DNA from: Limnohabitans sp.
GTDB taxonomy: Bacteria; Bacteroidota; Bacteroidia; Flavobacteriales; Flavobacteriaceae
Assembly: GCA_030053945.1 (NCBI GenBank)
Contig: JASGCW010000018.1
Coordinates: 2,589 to 39,319, forward strand
Direction of reading: 5' to 3'
Length of the DNA: 36,731 bases
Positions within the stretch are counted from its first letter, which is position 1. Every line of letters starts with the position of its first letter. This document shows, one piece after another, positions 24,258 through 32,047 of the stretch. Made by a program: the position numbers and the translations under genes. The notes below the pieces were generated by a model. That model searched no databases. It was not told where the DNA came from and was given only the letters and a program-made list of their open reading frames with translations.

Positions 24258-25109
24258 ATGTTCGTATTAAATTTAGATAACAGCTTCACTCCCTTTGGAA
24301 TACAAAACCAAATTGAATGTCAAACATTCACTTTTTCTGGAGGAGAACCACATATAAAAATTCAACCGTTTGATACTACTCAAAAAGTTATCATTACGCA
24401 TCGTGCAAATAGCTTTAACGATTTTGGTCTAATCATTTTAACGATTGATGCCCTAAGAAGAATGGATGTAAAAGAAATTGAACTTTTCATTCCGTATTTT
24501 CCAGCAGCAAGACAAGATCGTGTAATGATTCCTGGTGAACCTCTTTCGGTAAAAGTATATGCTGATATTTTGAACAGTTTAAACCTTTCAAAAGTGTATG
24601 TGTTTGATGCGCATAGCGAAGTAACTCCTGCGGTACTTAACAATTGCCAAGTCATAACCAATTATAAATTTATAGAAAAGGTAATTGAAAACATAGGGCA
24701 AGAAGTAATTTTAATTTCACCTGATGGCGGTGCTTTAAAGAAAATTTACAAAGTATCTGAATATTTAGGTGGTGTCGAAGTAGTCGAAGCCAGCAAAAGC
24801 CGAGATGTAAAAACAGGAAAACTAAAGGATTTTAAAGTATATACCGATGATTTACAAGGAAAGCCTTGTTTAATTGTAGATGATATATGCGACGGAGGCG
24901 GAACTTTTATAGGATTAGCCGAAGCATTACAAAAAAAGAAGGCTGGCAAATTATATTTGGCTGTAAGCCACGGAATTTTTAACAAAGGATTCGATCAATT
25001 ACAAATTTTTGAAAAAATCTTTACAACCAATTCGGTTAAGGATTTTAATGAGGAAAAGTTAGTAGTAATTGATTTGAACAAAATCAATGAAATACATTAT
25101 GACAAATAA
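24258..25109 (+). CDS. PRPP-synthetase homologue (possible ADP-ribose pyrophosphokinase)
   Basis: A 283-residue phosphoribosyltransferase-fold kinase, shorter than housekeeping PRPP synthetases (about 310). Kept: PAARQDR of the ATP site (82-88), the catalytic FDAHS (116-120) and the sugar-phosphate loop VDDICDGGGT (207-216). Changed: the region after DAHS reads EVTPAVLNN rather than the usual QIQGFF, and the loop has GGG where TGG is usual. Housekeeping enzymes turn ribose 5-phosphate and ATP into PRPP. Relatives in NAD-salvage clusters, such as Adps of the phage NARP1 pathway, instead pyrophosphorylate ADP-ribose. The gene leads the ADP-ribose island under operator 2 and overlaps the PARG gene by 11 bp. 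The nicotinamide transferase partner (Namat/NAMPT-like) is absent from the window. Confidence 0.8.
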   Translation: MFVLNLDNSFTPFGIQNQIECQTFTFSGGEPHIKIQPFDTTQKVIITHRANSFNDFGLIILTIDALRRMDVKEIELFIPYFPAARQDRVMIPGEPLSVKVYADILNSLNLSKVYVFDAHSEVTPAVLNNCQVITNYKFIEKVIENIGQEVILISPDGGALKKIYKVSEYLGGVEVVEASKSRDVKTGKLKDFKVYTDDLQGKPCLIVDDICDGGGTFIGLAEALQKKKAGKLYLAVSHGIFNKGFDQLQIFEKIFTTNSVKDFNEEKLVVIDLNKINEIHYDK

Positions 25110-25929
25110 AAAAAGAAAATATATAGCAAAAGAAACACTTACCATCCTAGAAAACGGATACTATATTCACGAGAATCAAAAAATAGAAGTTGCAAATCTT
25201 ACAAAGCAGTCTATTTTAGATACGTTTACGATCTCACCTGAAAAATGGGAGGATATTGAAAAACAAGATATCCTCCTCAATGAAAATCAAACCATCATAG
25301 AATTTAAAAATCTATCGACGATTCAAGCTCTACAAGAAGAAAAGTCAAAGGATAAAATTGCCATTTTGAATTTTGCTTCAGCTAAAAATCCTGGAGGCGG
25401 ATTTTTAGGTGGTGCTTCAGCTCAAGAAGAAAGCCTTGCTCGGTCATCATCCTTATATGCTTCTTTAACAAAAGATTGGACAATGTACGAATACAATCGT
25501 AGCCAAACGAGCTTTTTATATTCAGATTATATGATTTACAGTCCGAATACGGTTTTTTGGTTTGATGATGAAGGAGCGACTATGGTACAGCCCATTCTTG
25601 CGGATGTGATTACCTCACCTGCACCCAATAAAGGCGCTATGTTACATCGGGAACGACCTAACGAAATTCAAGAAATTGAAGAAGTGTTCACCCAACGTAT
25701 CAAAAAGGTGCTTCACATTGCTAACCAACAAGGAGCACAAACCTTGATTTTAGGAGCTTGGGGTTGTGGTGTTTTTAGAAATGACCCGAGTCTGGTTGCC
25801 CAATTGTTCAAAGAAGTGATTGAAAAGCATTATGCAAAAGCGTTCAAGAAAATCGTTTGGGCTATTTATGACAGAAGTAAAGAAAAATTAGTACTAAAAG
25901 CTTTTCAAGAAGTTTTTGATAAAAATTAG
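25099..25929 (+). CDS. PARG-type poly(ADP-ribose) glycohydrolase (TIGR02452 family)
   Basis: A 276-residue macro-fold enzyme of the bacterial PARG class, which cuts ribose-ribose bonds of poly(ADP-ribose) or trims ADP-ribose marks. The diagnostic PARG signature GGG-X6-8-QEE is present: Gly99-101, seven residues, Gln109-Glu110-Glu111. It follows the usual IAILNFASAKNPGGG approach and precedes SLARSSSLY. The C-terminal half has LILGAWGCGVFRNDP, the second conserved family block. The start at 25099 (MTNKKRK) overlaps the previous gene by 11 bp; ATG 25087 would add four residues. A structured leader element follows before the next gene. Confidence 0.9.
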   Translation: MTNKKRKYIAKETLTILENGYYIHENQKIEVANLTKQSILDTFTISPEKWEDIEKQDILLNENQTIIEFKNLSTIQALQEEKSKDKIAILNFASAKNPGGGFLGGASAQEESLARSSSLYASLTKDWTMYEYNRSQTSFLYSDYMIYSPNTVFWFDDEGATMVQPILADVITSPAPNKGAMLHRERPNEIQEIEEVFTQRIKKVLHIANQQGAQTLILGAWGCGVFRNDPSLVAQLFKEVIEKHYAKAFKKIVWAIYDRSKEKLVLKAFQEVFDKN

Positions 25930-25933
25930 AAAA

Positions 25934-26028
25934 ATGAAATCCCCATAAACTAGTAGTTTGCGTAAGCAAACACAGATGATTAAAAAAGGGATAACATATG
26001 TTACCTATGACAAATAAATTTTAAACAT
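25934..26028 (+). ncRNA. Structured leader element, copy C
   Basis: Third copy of the element found at 18669-18874, seven kilobases away, starting four bases after the PARG stop and ending at the base before the NADAR start. Hairpin 1 is GTTTGC-GTAA-GCAAAC, longer than in A and B and with a GNRA-type loop, so pairing is kept though the bases changed. Hairpin 2 centres on ATAACATATGTTA. The leader frame of A and B is broken here: ATG AAA TCC CCA TAA. Confidence 0.6.
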
Positions 26029-26565
26029 ATGAAATACACAATAGAAAATATAGATAAAAATGCGAAATTCCTTTTCTTTTGGGGGCATCAACCTTCAAAA
26101 GATGGAAGTATAAGCAAAACTTGTTTTAGTCAATGGTGGCAAAGTTCATTTACTGTGGACGGAATTGTCTTTCCAACTGCCGAACATTGGATGATGGCAC
26201 AAAAAGCGAAATTGTTTAACGATGAAGAAATGTTTGATAAAATTATCAAGGCAAATTCTCCTCATCAGGCTAAAAAACTAGGTCGATTGGTGAAGGGTTT
26301 CGACAATGAAATTTGGAATGCCCAACGATTTGATATAGTAGTTCAAGGTAATTACCATAAATTCTCTCAAAATGAAACCTTGAAGGAATTTTTACTAAAT
26401 ACCAATAACAGAATCTTAGTCGAAGCAAGTCCGGTGGATAAAATTTGGGGTATTGGTCTAACAGGCGATGATCCAAAGGCAAATAATCCTAAAACTTGGA
26501 ACGGTTTGAATTTATTAGGTTTTGCATTGATGGAAGTGAGGGATATAATAATTGAGAAAAAATGA
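26029..26565 (+). CDS. NADAR-domain protein (YbiA-like)
   Basis: A 178-residue single-domain NADAR (DUF1768) protein. Visible family marks: FFWGHQP near the start, the catalytic-region FPTAEHWMMAQKAKLF (Glu52, His53, Lys59/Lys61), the KLGRLVKGFD segment, VEASPVDKIWGIGL, and the closing WNGLNLLGFALMEVR. NADAR enzymes remove ADP-ribose from guanine bases in nucleic acids; the E. coli relative YbiA acts on early riboflavin-pathway intermediates. The neighbouring ADP-ribose enzymes favour the first role. The following glycohydrolase gene overlaps it by 4 bp (ATGA), and it is preceded by leader copy C, which may give it separate control. Confidence 0.92.
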   Translation: MKYTIENIDKNAKFLFFWGHQPSKDGSISKTCFSQWWQSSFTVDGIVFPTAEHWMMAQKAKLFNDEEMFDKIIKANSPHQAKKLGRLVKGFDNEIWNAQRFDIVVQGNYHKFSQNETLKEFLLNTNNRILVEASPVDKIWGIGLTGDDPKANNPKTWNGLNLLGFALMEVRDIIIEKK

Positions 26566-27407
26566 TTTTACAAGCAGCTATAGGAGACGCATACGGAGCT
26601 GGTTTTGAGTTTCAAAAGCAAGAATTTATTGATGAATATAATGATGTAACGACCTATTATCCACACGGATTATATACAGAAATATACAAACGATATACTG
26701 ATGATACACAAATGGCGATTGCTATCACCGAACTAGTTTTGGAAGACCTAGGCTGGACTGAAGAACGAGTGGCTCAAAAGTTTGTGGAGGTTTTCCATAG
26801 GGATAAACGAAGAGGCTATTCAGATAGGGTTTATAACGCGCTTGACATAAGTAAGAATGGAAATGAATTTATAGCAAATCTAACTTTTCAAAGTAGTGGT
26901 AATGGTTCGGCAATGCGGGCTTATCCTATTGGATTTATAAAAGATATTCCAACGTTGTTGAAATGTTGCGAAATTCAGGCTAAAACGTCACATAATACCA
27001 CAGAAGGAATCCAATGTGCGAAACGTATCGCTTTGGCAGTACATTTTTACAGATATGGTTTAGATGTAAAGTATGATTTGATTGAATTTCTAAATTTGAC
27101 TTTGAACGAAAATGAAACCTATGAAATTATCGCACCCATTGATATGCACGGTTATCCTACTACAAAAGCAGTGATTAAGCTGGTTTCAGAAGCGACTTCA
27201 ATATACGAATGTTTACAAGAAGGGATAAGTTATGGAGGAGATACAGATACGGTTGCTGCTTTATGTATGGCAATTTTGAGTCAAAAAACGAATTGTGAAA
27301 AATCACTTCCTGCATTTTTGTATGACGAATTAGAAAATGGAACTTACGGAAGGGAGTTTTTAATGAATTTGGATAATAAATTAGAAGATAAGTTTAAAAA
27401 AGACTAA
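26562..27407 (+). CDS. ADP-ribosylglycohydrolase 1 (DraG/ARH family)
   Basis: A 281-residue dinuclear-metal hydrolase that removes ADP-ribose from modified targets. Motifs: GDAYG at 8-12, the metal-binding YTDDTQMA (Thr46, Asp47, Asp48), GNGSAMR in the middle, and the C-terminal metal site YGGDTDTVAAL (Gly225-Asp229). All expected metal ligands are present. The start overlaps the NADAR stop by 4 bp, so the two are probably translated together. Substrate (amino acid side chain, nucleic acid or O-acetyl-ADP-ribose) cannot be told from sequence. First of three family members in a row. Confidence 0.92.
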   Translation: MILQAAIGDAYGAGFEFQKQEFIDEYNDVTTYYPHGLYTEIYKRYTDDTQMAIAITELVLEDLGWTEERVAQKFVEVFHRDKRRGYSDRVYNALDISKNGNEFIANLTFQSSGNGSAMRAYPIGFIKDIPTLLKCCEIQAKTSHNTTEGIQCAKRIALAVHFYRYGLDVKYDLIEFLNLTLNENETYEIIAPIDMHGYPTTKAVIKLVSEATSIYECLQEGISYGGDTDTVAALCMAILSQKTNCEKSLPAFLYDELENGTYGREFLMNLDNKLEDKFKKD

Positions 27408-27420
27408 TCCAATTAGTAAA

Positions 27421-28335
27421 ATGGAAGTAAATAGATTAGAATTAGCAAAAAAATGTTTGAAAGGGATTTCTATTGGAGATGCTTTTGGTGATAGTTTTTT
27501 CGGAAATGAAGAAGAAATAAAAACCAAGTTAGCTAAAAGAGAATTACCTGAGACAAAATTCGAGTTTACTGATGATACGGTTATGGCTATTTCACTATAC
27601 AAATCTTTAGAAAAATATGGATGTATTGATCAAGATTTTGTTAGTAATTCATTTACTGAGAATTATTTTTTGGATACTTATAGAGGTTATGGTCCCTCAA
27701 TGCATAGGTATTTTAGAGAAATAGAAGAAGGTTTACCTTGGCAAAAGGTTGCTAAATCAAAATTCAACGGAATGGGTTCTATGGGTAATGGTGGAGCAAT
27801 GAGAGCTGGCGTTATAGGGGCTTATTTTTATGATGATTTAGAGAAAGTACTAGTACAATCAGAGTTGTCAAGTGTTATTACACATACTCACATTGAAGCT
27901 ATTGAAGGAACAAAAGCTATTGCTATTGGAACAGCATTAGCTACACAAATTGGATTGGGAATTATAGAATTAAATGTACAAGATTTTTTAACCCAAGTTT
28001 ATGATGTGTTGAGCGATTCCGATTTAAAAAGTAAAGTTAAAAAGGCAATCGTGATGGAAGGTGAATTTAGTATTGAAACCCTAGTTTATGCATTAGGAAA
28101 TGGTACTAAAATGACGGCTCAAGACACAGTACCTATCGCATTATGGTTGGCGTCAAGGTATTTGAATGATTTTGAAAGTTGTATGTGGAAAAGTGTTTCG
28201 GCACTTGGCGATAGGGATACAATCTGTGCTATGTCGGGTGGCATAACCGTTATGTCAGCAAGCGAAGAAAGTGTACCAGCTATTTGGAAGGATAATGTAG
28301 AAAATTGGGAAAAAAGTGAATTTTATGGAAAATAA
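27421..28335 (+). CDS. ADP-ribosylglycohydrolase 2 (DraG/ARH family, altered C-terminal motif)
   Basis: A 304-residue member of the same family but only distantly related to its neighbours: GDAFGDSF (19-26), the metal motif FTDDTVMA (Thr50, Asp51, Asp52), and GNGGAMR. The C-terminal motif reads ALGDRDTICAM (Gly263-Asp264-Arg265-Asp266-Thr267) where GGDTDT is usual. Both aspartates are kept but Arg replaces the middle Thr, which may change metal geometry or substrate. It is 13 bp after glycohydrolase 1 and overlaps glycohydrolase 3 by 11 bp. Confidence 0.9.
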   Translation: MEVNRLELAKKCLKGISIGDAFGDSFFGNEEEIKTKLAKRELPETKFEFTDDTVMAISLYKSLEKYGCIDQDFVSNSFTENYFLDTYRGYGPSMHRYFREIEEGLPWQKVAKSKFNGMGSMGNGGAMRAGVIGAYFYDDLEKVLVQSELSSVITHTHIEAIEGTKAIAIGTALATQIGLGIIELNVQDFLTQVYDVLSDSDLKSKVKKAIVMEGEFSIETLVYALGNGTKMTAQDTVPIALWLASRYLNDFESCMWKSVSALGDRDTICAMSGGITVMSASEESVPAIWKDNVENWEKSEFYGK

Positions 28336-29302
28336 TAAATCAAAAATACATAGCGCTCTTTTTGGAGTAGCGATAGGTGACGCCTTAGGTGTTCCAGTAG
28401 AATTTAAAGATAGAGACGATTTACAAAGAAATCCTGTTACAGGAATGCGTGAATATGGATCACACGGACAACCCGCTGGAACGTGGAGTGATGATAGTTC
28501 GTTACTTTTTTGTTTGGCAGATAGTTTATGCGATGGATATGATACCAACCAAATTGGGCAATATTTTGTGCATTGGAGAAATGGACAAATGTGGACACCC
28601 CACGGAAGGGTTTTTGACATTGGAATGGCTACAAATTTTGCCATTCACAAAATTGAAAAAGGAACGCCTCCATTGCTAGCAGGTGGAACATCGGAAAGAG
28701 ATAATGGTAATGGCTCCTTGATGCGTATTTTGCCTTTGGTTTTTTTAATCAAAGATATGCCTATCGAAAAGCGTTTTGAAATAACAAAAGATGTTTCATC
28801 CTTAACCCATCGACATATCCGCTCCGTTTTGGGGTGTTTTATCTATTTGGAATATGCAAGATTACTCATTGAAGGGAAATCAAAAGAAGAAGCTTTAGTT
28901 GTAATGCAAGAGACTGTTAAAGATTTTCTAAATAACAATGCCATTGCTTCTCAAAAAGAAATTGAACTGTATCATCGTGTTTTGGATATCAAAGTTGGAA
29001 TCTATGAAAAGCAATTGATTCACCAATTAGAAGAATCCGAAATAGCTTCCTCAGGATATGTACTTCATAGTTTAGAAGCGAGTATTTGGTGTGTGTTAAC
29101 ATCAAACTCCTATGCAGAAACCGTTTTGAAAGCAGTAAATCTAGGTGGTGACACCGATACCACAGCCGCGATTGCAGGGGGATTAGCAGGATTGGTTTAT
29201 GGTTATGAAGCTATTCCGAAGGACTGGCTTGAAGTACTCGCCAGAAAAAATGATATTGAAAATTTGTGTAATCGATTGGCTGAAAAATACAGCATCGATT
29301 AA
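28325..29302 (+). CDS. ADP-ribosylglycohydrolase 3 (DraG/ARH family)
   Basis: A 325-residue member with the textbook motifs: GDALGVPVEF (18-27), TWSDDSS (53-59), RDNGNGSLMRI in the middle, and LGGDTDTTAAIAGGLAG (Gly274-Thr279). This one most resembles the bacterial enzymes annotated as ADP-ribosyl-glutamate or arginine hydrolases. The start is taken as the ATG at 28325 (MENNKSK), overlapping the previous gene by 11 bp; a GTG at 28316 would add three residues. Three dissimilar family members side by side suggest a division of substrates rather than simple gene dosage. Confidence 0.92.
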   Translation: MENNKSKIHSALFGVAIGDALGVPVEFKDRDDLQRNPVTGMREYGSHGQPAGTWSDDSSLLFCLADSLCDGYDTNQIGQYFVHWRNGQMWTPHGRVFDIGMATNFAIHKIEKGTPPLLAGGTSERDNGNGSLMRILPLVFLIKDMPIEKRFEITKDVSSLTHRHIRSVLGCFIYLEYARLLIEGKSKEEALVVMQETVKDFLNNNAIASQKEIELYHRVLDIKVGIYEKQLIHQLEESEIASSGYVLHSLEASIWCVLTSNSYAETVLKAVNLGGDTDTTAAIAGGLAGLVYGYEAIPKDWLEVLARKNDIENLCNRLAEKYSID

Positions 29303-29309
29303 AAGATAC

Positions 29310-29359
29310 AACTGCAAAAACATTGCGCACTTGACGTTTAGCTTTGTACCCTTGCAGTT
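29310..29359. repeat. Imperfect palindrome before the oxygenase gene
   Basis: Eight-base end arms AACTGCAA (29310-29317) and TTGCAGTT (29352-29359) enclose GCGCACTTGACG. A TAGCTTTG at 29339-29346 fits the -7 consensus, so a promoter may lie within. Confidence 0.6.
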
Positions 29360-29380
29360 AAAAATAGTTAAAATGAACAT

Positions 29381-29938
29381 ATGGAAACAACTTTTTACAA
29401 CCCACAAATATTTGTTATAAAGGATTTTTTAACACCGGCCGAATGTCAGTCGCTAATTGCTACTAGCGAAGTCATTGGGTATGAAGAAGCCAAAGTACAA
29501 ACAGGTTTACACACGCAAACGATGTTAAAAGGAGTACGTAATAATGATCGTATTTTGTTTGAAAACCCAACAATGGCTGAGGAGTTGTATCAAAGAGCGT
29601 TGCCACATTTGACTTGCAAAATAGGTAATTATAGTATGATTGGTTTTAACGAAATGTTTCGTTTTTATCGATACGTAGTTGGACAACGATTCAAAATGCA
29701 CCGTGATGGTAGTTATGAACGTAATGAAAATGAACGAAGCTTCTTTACCTTCCTAATCTATTTGAATGATGATTTTGAAGGTGGTGCAACAGAGTTTGAA
29801 GATATTGTTACCGTCCAACCCAAAATGGGTGATGCGCTAGTATTTTATCATCCGTACCGTCACGAAGGAAAAATACTCGAATCAGGAAAAAAATATGTGT
29901 TGCGCACCGACATAATGTTTAGAAAAGAAGGAGAATAG
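29381..29938 (+). CDS. 2-oxoglutarate/Fe(II)-dependent dioxygenase (prolyl 4-hydroxylase-like)
   Basis: A 185-residue double-stranded beta-helix oxygenase. The iron ligands are His107 and Asp109 (MHRDGSY) and His161 (RHEGK), with Arg175 (LRTDIMF) as the 2-oxoglutarate contact, giving a complete HxD...H...R set. The N-terminal FLTPAECQSLI and C-terminal GGATEFEDI are typical of the P4Hc group. It should hydroxylate or demethylate a protein or nucleic-acid side chain; the substrate is unknown. It is in line with the island and 78 bp after glycohydrolase 3. Oxygenases are an unusual partner for ADP-ribose hydrolases; RNA or protein repair is possible. Confidence 0.88.
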   Translation: METTFYNPQIFVIKDFLTPAECQSLIATSEVIGYEEAKVQTGLHTQTMLKGVRNNDRILFENPTMAEELYQRALPHLTCKIGNYSMIGFNEMFRFYRYVVGQRFKMHRDGSYERNENERSFFTFLIYLNDDFEGGATEFEDIVTVQPKMGDALVFYHPYRHEGKILESGKKYVLRTDIMFRKEGE

Positions 29939-29954
29939 TATAAAATAACGTACA

Positions 29955-29989
29955 GTTTAGCGTAAACCTTTGCGCACCTTGCGGTTAAA
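29955..29989. repeat. GCGTAAAC/TTGCG repeat before HAD gene 1
   Basis: An inverted pair GTTTA-GCG-TAAAC is followed by CTTTGCGCACCTTGCGGTTA. It resembles the TTGCG-containing element at 29310-29359 and belongs to the same loose class of short-period intergenic repeats. Confidence 0.5.
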
Positions 29990-29999
29990 AAGATTATAA

Positions 30000-30461
30000 A
30001 TGAAACCAATAGCCTTATTGCTAGATTTAGATGGTGTATTAATCACAACGCCAACTTGGAAAAGGGATGAAATCCACACAGATGGCTATTCTCAATTCAA
30101 TGCCGTTTGTGTAGAAAATCTAAACCAAATTTTGAACTTCGGGAGGTTTGAAATCTATATTTCTTCCACCCGAAGAAAAAATAAGACTATTGAAGAATTT
30201 AATCAGATTTTTAAAAACAGAGGTATTTTGCAAGAAATAAAAGCATTTTTACCCATAAATGATTATTTTTTAAGCAGAAAAGAAGAAATTCAAGTATTTT
30301 TAGAACAGACTAAAATAGAAGATTTTATAATTATTGATGATGATAAAACTACTTTGGGATTGCCTGATAAATTTAAAAGCAGATTAATTTTAACCGAATA
30401 CCTAATTGGTTTTTCAAATGAAAATGTAGCACAAGTAAAAGCACTTTTAAATAAAGAATAA
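30000..30461 (+). CDS. HAD-like phosphatase, RNA-repair type, copy 1
   Basis: A 153-residue minimal HAD fold. Motif I is DLDGVL (Asp9, Asp11), motif II ISSTRRK, motif III the run IIIDDDKT followed by LGLPDKF. It resembles the HAD domains of Swiss-army-knife RNA repair proteins (HAD_SAK class), which are thought to remove terminal phosphates from damaged RNA; that assignment is by motif pattern, not proof. The macro-domain gene follows after 2 bp. A second copy lies at 31585-32046, of the same length and about 91% identical. Confidence 0.8.
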   Translation: MKPIALLLDLDGVLITTPTWKRDEIHTDGYSQFNAVCVENLNQILNFGRFEIYISSTRRKNKTIEEFNQIFKNRGILQEIKAFLPINDYFLSRKEEIQVFLEQTKIEDFIIIDDDKTTLGLPDKFKSRLILTEYLIGFSNENVAQVKALLNKE

Positions 30462-30463
30462 AA

Positions 30464-30967
30464 ATGAAACTCACACTTCTTAAAGCCGACATTACAAAAA
30501 TACAAGCCGATGCCATTGTTAATGCTGCTAATACCTCTTTATTAGGAGGAGGTGGAGTAGATGGTGCTATTCACAGAGCAGGAGGTTCAAAAATCCTAGA
30601 AGAATGCATCCAAATAAGAAACAAACAAGGAGGTTGTAAGGTTGGAGAAGCAGTGATTACCACCGCTGGAAATTTACCATCACAATATGTAATTCATACC
30701 GTAGGTCCCGTTTGGAATGGAGATAAAGACGAGAAAAAACAATTGTTAGCCAGTTGCTATAAAAACTGTTTAGACCTAGCCGAAGCAAACCAACTAAAAA
30801 CCATCGCTTTTCCCAACATCAGCACAGGAATTTATCGTTTTCCTAAGAAAGAAGCGGCAAAAATCGCTATAGAAACAGTAAAATCATATTCGTTTGAAAA
30901 TATAGAAGAAGTGCTATTTGTTTGTTTTGATGATGAAAATTATGAATGGTATAAAGAAATGATGTAA
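30464..30967 (+). CDS. Macro-domain ADP-ribose hydrolase 1 (MacroD/YmdB type)
   Basis: A 167-residue macro domain of the MacroD class, which removes ADP-ribose from acidic side chains and deacetylates O-acetyl-ADP-ribose. The signature is intact: [27 protein letters not shown] (given in parts: [10 protein letters not shown] at 17-26, [10 protein letters not shown] at 28-37), with Asn23 and Asp33 in the catalytic positions and the phosphate loop [12 protein letters not shown]. It is 2 bp after HAD copy 1, so the two are surely co-expressed. It starts MKLT, like the metallo-beta-lactamase gene that follows HAD copy 2. Confidence 0.93.
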   Translation: MKLTLLKADITKIQADAIVNAANTSLLGGGGVDGAIHRAGGSKILEECIQIRNKQGGCKVGEAVITTAGNLPSQYVIHTVGPVWNGDKDEKKQLLASCYKNCLDLAEANQLKTIAFPNISTGIYRFPKKEAAKIAIETVKSYSFENIEEVLFVCFDDENYEWYKEMM

Positions 30968-30976
30968 AATTAAATT

Positions 30977-31048
30977 CGACAGAGATTCACAGAATTAAAA
31001 AAAACTTCGTGTGACTTCGTGAAAAAACTTTGAGTAACTCTGTGTAAC
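30977..31048. repeat. Short-period palindrome between the macro genes
   Basis: Ends in ACAGAG (30979-30984) and CTCTGT (31038-31043). Inside are two copies of ACTTCGTG and a ten-base period, CTTTGAGTAA then CTCTGTGTAA (31028-31047). Closely related sequence lies at 31555-31575 and 32938-33020. Confidence 0.8.
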
Positions 31049-31058
31049 AAGAAAAAAA

Positions 31059-31532
31059 ATGAAACCAATAATATATACAAAAGGAGATGCCACTTCCCCA
31101 CAATCCAAAGGAATCAAGATAATTGCCCACATATGTAACGATATAGGAGGTTGGGGGAAAGGTTTTGTTTTAGCAATTTCAAAACGTTGGGAAAATCCAG
31201 AATCCGAATACAGAAAATGGCATAGAGAAAGAGCTAACAACGATTTCGGATTAGGTAAAACCCAACTAGTCCAAGCAGAAAAATACATTTATGTATGTAA
31301 TATGGTTGGTCAAAGAGGTATCAAAACAGGAAGTAACGGAGTTCCTATTCGCTACGATGCAGTAGAAGAATGTTTAGAAAGATTAGCTGCTTATGCAAAA
31401 GAATTAGGTGCTTCTGTATATATGCCTCGAATTGGCTGTGGATTAGCAGGAGGGAAATGGGAAAAAATAGAACCTATTATAGTAGAAAAGTTATCAGAAA
31501 ATGATGTTGAAGTAACGGTCTATGATTTTTGA
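31059..31532 (+). CDS. Macro-domain protein 2 (TARG1/Poa1p-like)
   Basis: A 157-residue macro domain of a different class: GDAT near the start, IIAHICNDIGGWGKGFVLAI, then YMPRIGCGLAGGKWEKI, the pattern of the ALC1/TARG1/Poa1p group. Members hydrolyse ADP-ribosyl esters or guanine-ADP-ribose in nucleic acid (DarG, TARG1), or dephosphorylate ADP-ribose 1''-phosphate (Poa1p). The last would suit the KptA gene downstream, whose by-product leads to that compound. It begins ATGAAACCAATA, the same twelve bases as both HAD genes. Confidence 0.88.
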   Translation: MKPIIYTKGDATSPQSKGIKIIAHICNDIGGWGKGFVLAISKRWENPESEYRKWHRERANNDFGLGKTQLVQAEKYIYVCNMVGQRGIKTGSNGVPIRYDAVEECLERLAAYAKELGASVYMPRIGCGLAGGKWEKIEPIIVEKLSENDVEVTVYDF

Positions 31533-31554
31533 AAGCAATTATAACAATTTAGAA

Positions 31555-31575
31555 CTTTGTGTAACTCTGTGTAAC
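31555..31575. repeat. Ten-base-period repeat before HAD copy 2
   Basis: CTTTGTGTAA followed by CTCTGTGTAAC, nine bases before the HAD copy 2 start codon. It differs at one base from 31028-31048, which stands in the same position before macro gene 2. Confidence 0.85.
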
Positions 31576-31584
31576 AAAAAAATA

Positions 31585-32046
31585 ATGAAACCAATAGCCT
31601 TATTACTAGATTTAGATGGTGTATTAATCACAACACCAACTTGGAAAATGGATGAAATCCACACAGATGGCTATTCCCAATTCAATGTCGTATGTGTAGA
31701 AAATCTAAACCAAATTTTGAACTTCGGGAGGTTTGAAATCTATATTTCTTCCACTCGAAGAAAAAATAAGACTATTGAAGAATTTAATCAGATTTTTAAA
31801 AACAGAGGAATATCACAAGAAATTAAAGCTTTTTTACCCATAAATGATGAATTTGTAAGCAGAAAAGAAGAAATTCAAGTATTTTTAGAAAAGAATAAAA
31901 TAGAAGATTTTCTAATTATTGATGATGATAAAACCACCTTAGGATTACCTGATAAATTTAAAAGCAGATTAATTTTAACCGAATTCCTAAATGGTTTATC
32001 AAGCGAAAATGTAGCACAAGTAAAAGCACTTTTAAAAAACGAATAA
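31585..32046 (+). CDS. HAD-like phosphatase, RNA-repair type, copy 2
   Basis: Same length (153 residues) as the gene at 30000-30461, with 14 amino-acid differences by my count, mostly in the second half (for example NDYFLS to NDEFVS, TEYLIGF to TEFLNGL). The motifs DLDGVL, ISSTRR and IIDDDKT are unchanged, so both copies should be active. The open frame extends back to 31522, but the matching start is the ATG at 31585. After the stop comes ATGAAACTCAC, as after copy 1, although the following genes differ. Confidence 0.82.
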   Translation: MKPIALLLDLDGVLITTPTWKMDEIHTDGYSQFNVVCVENLNQILNFGRFEIYISSTRRKNKTIEEFNQIFKNRGISQEIKAFLPINDEFVSRKEEIQVFLEKNKIEDFLIIDDDKTTLGLPDKFKSRLILTEFLNGLSSENVAQVKALLKNE

Positions 32047-32047
32047 A

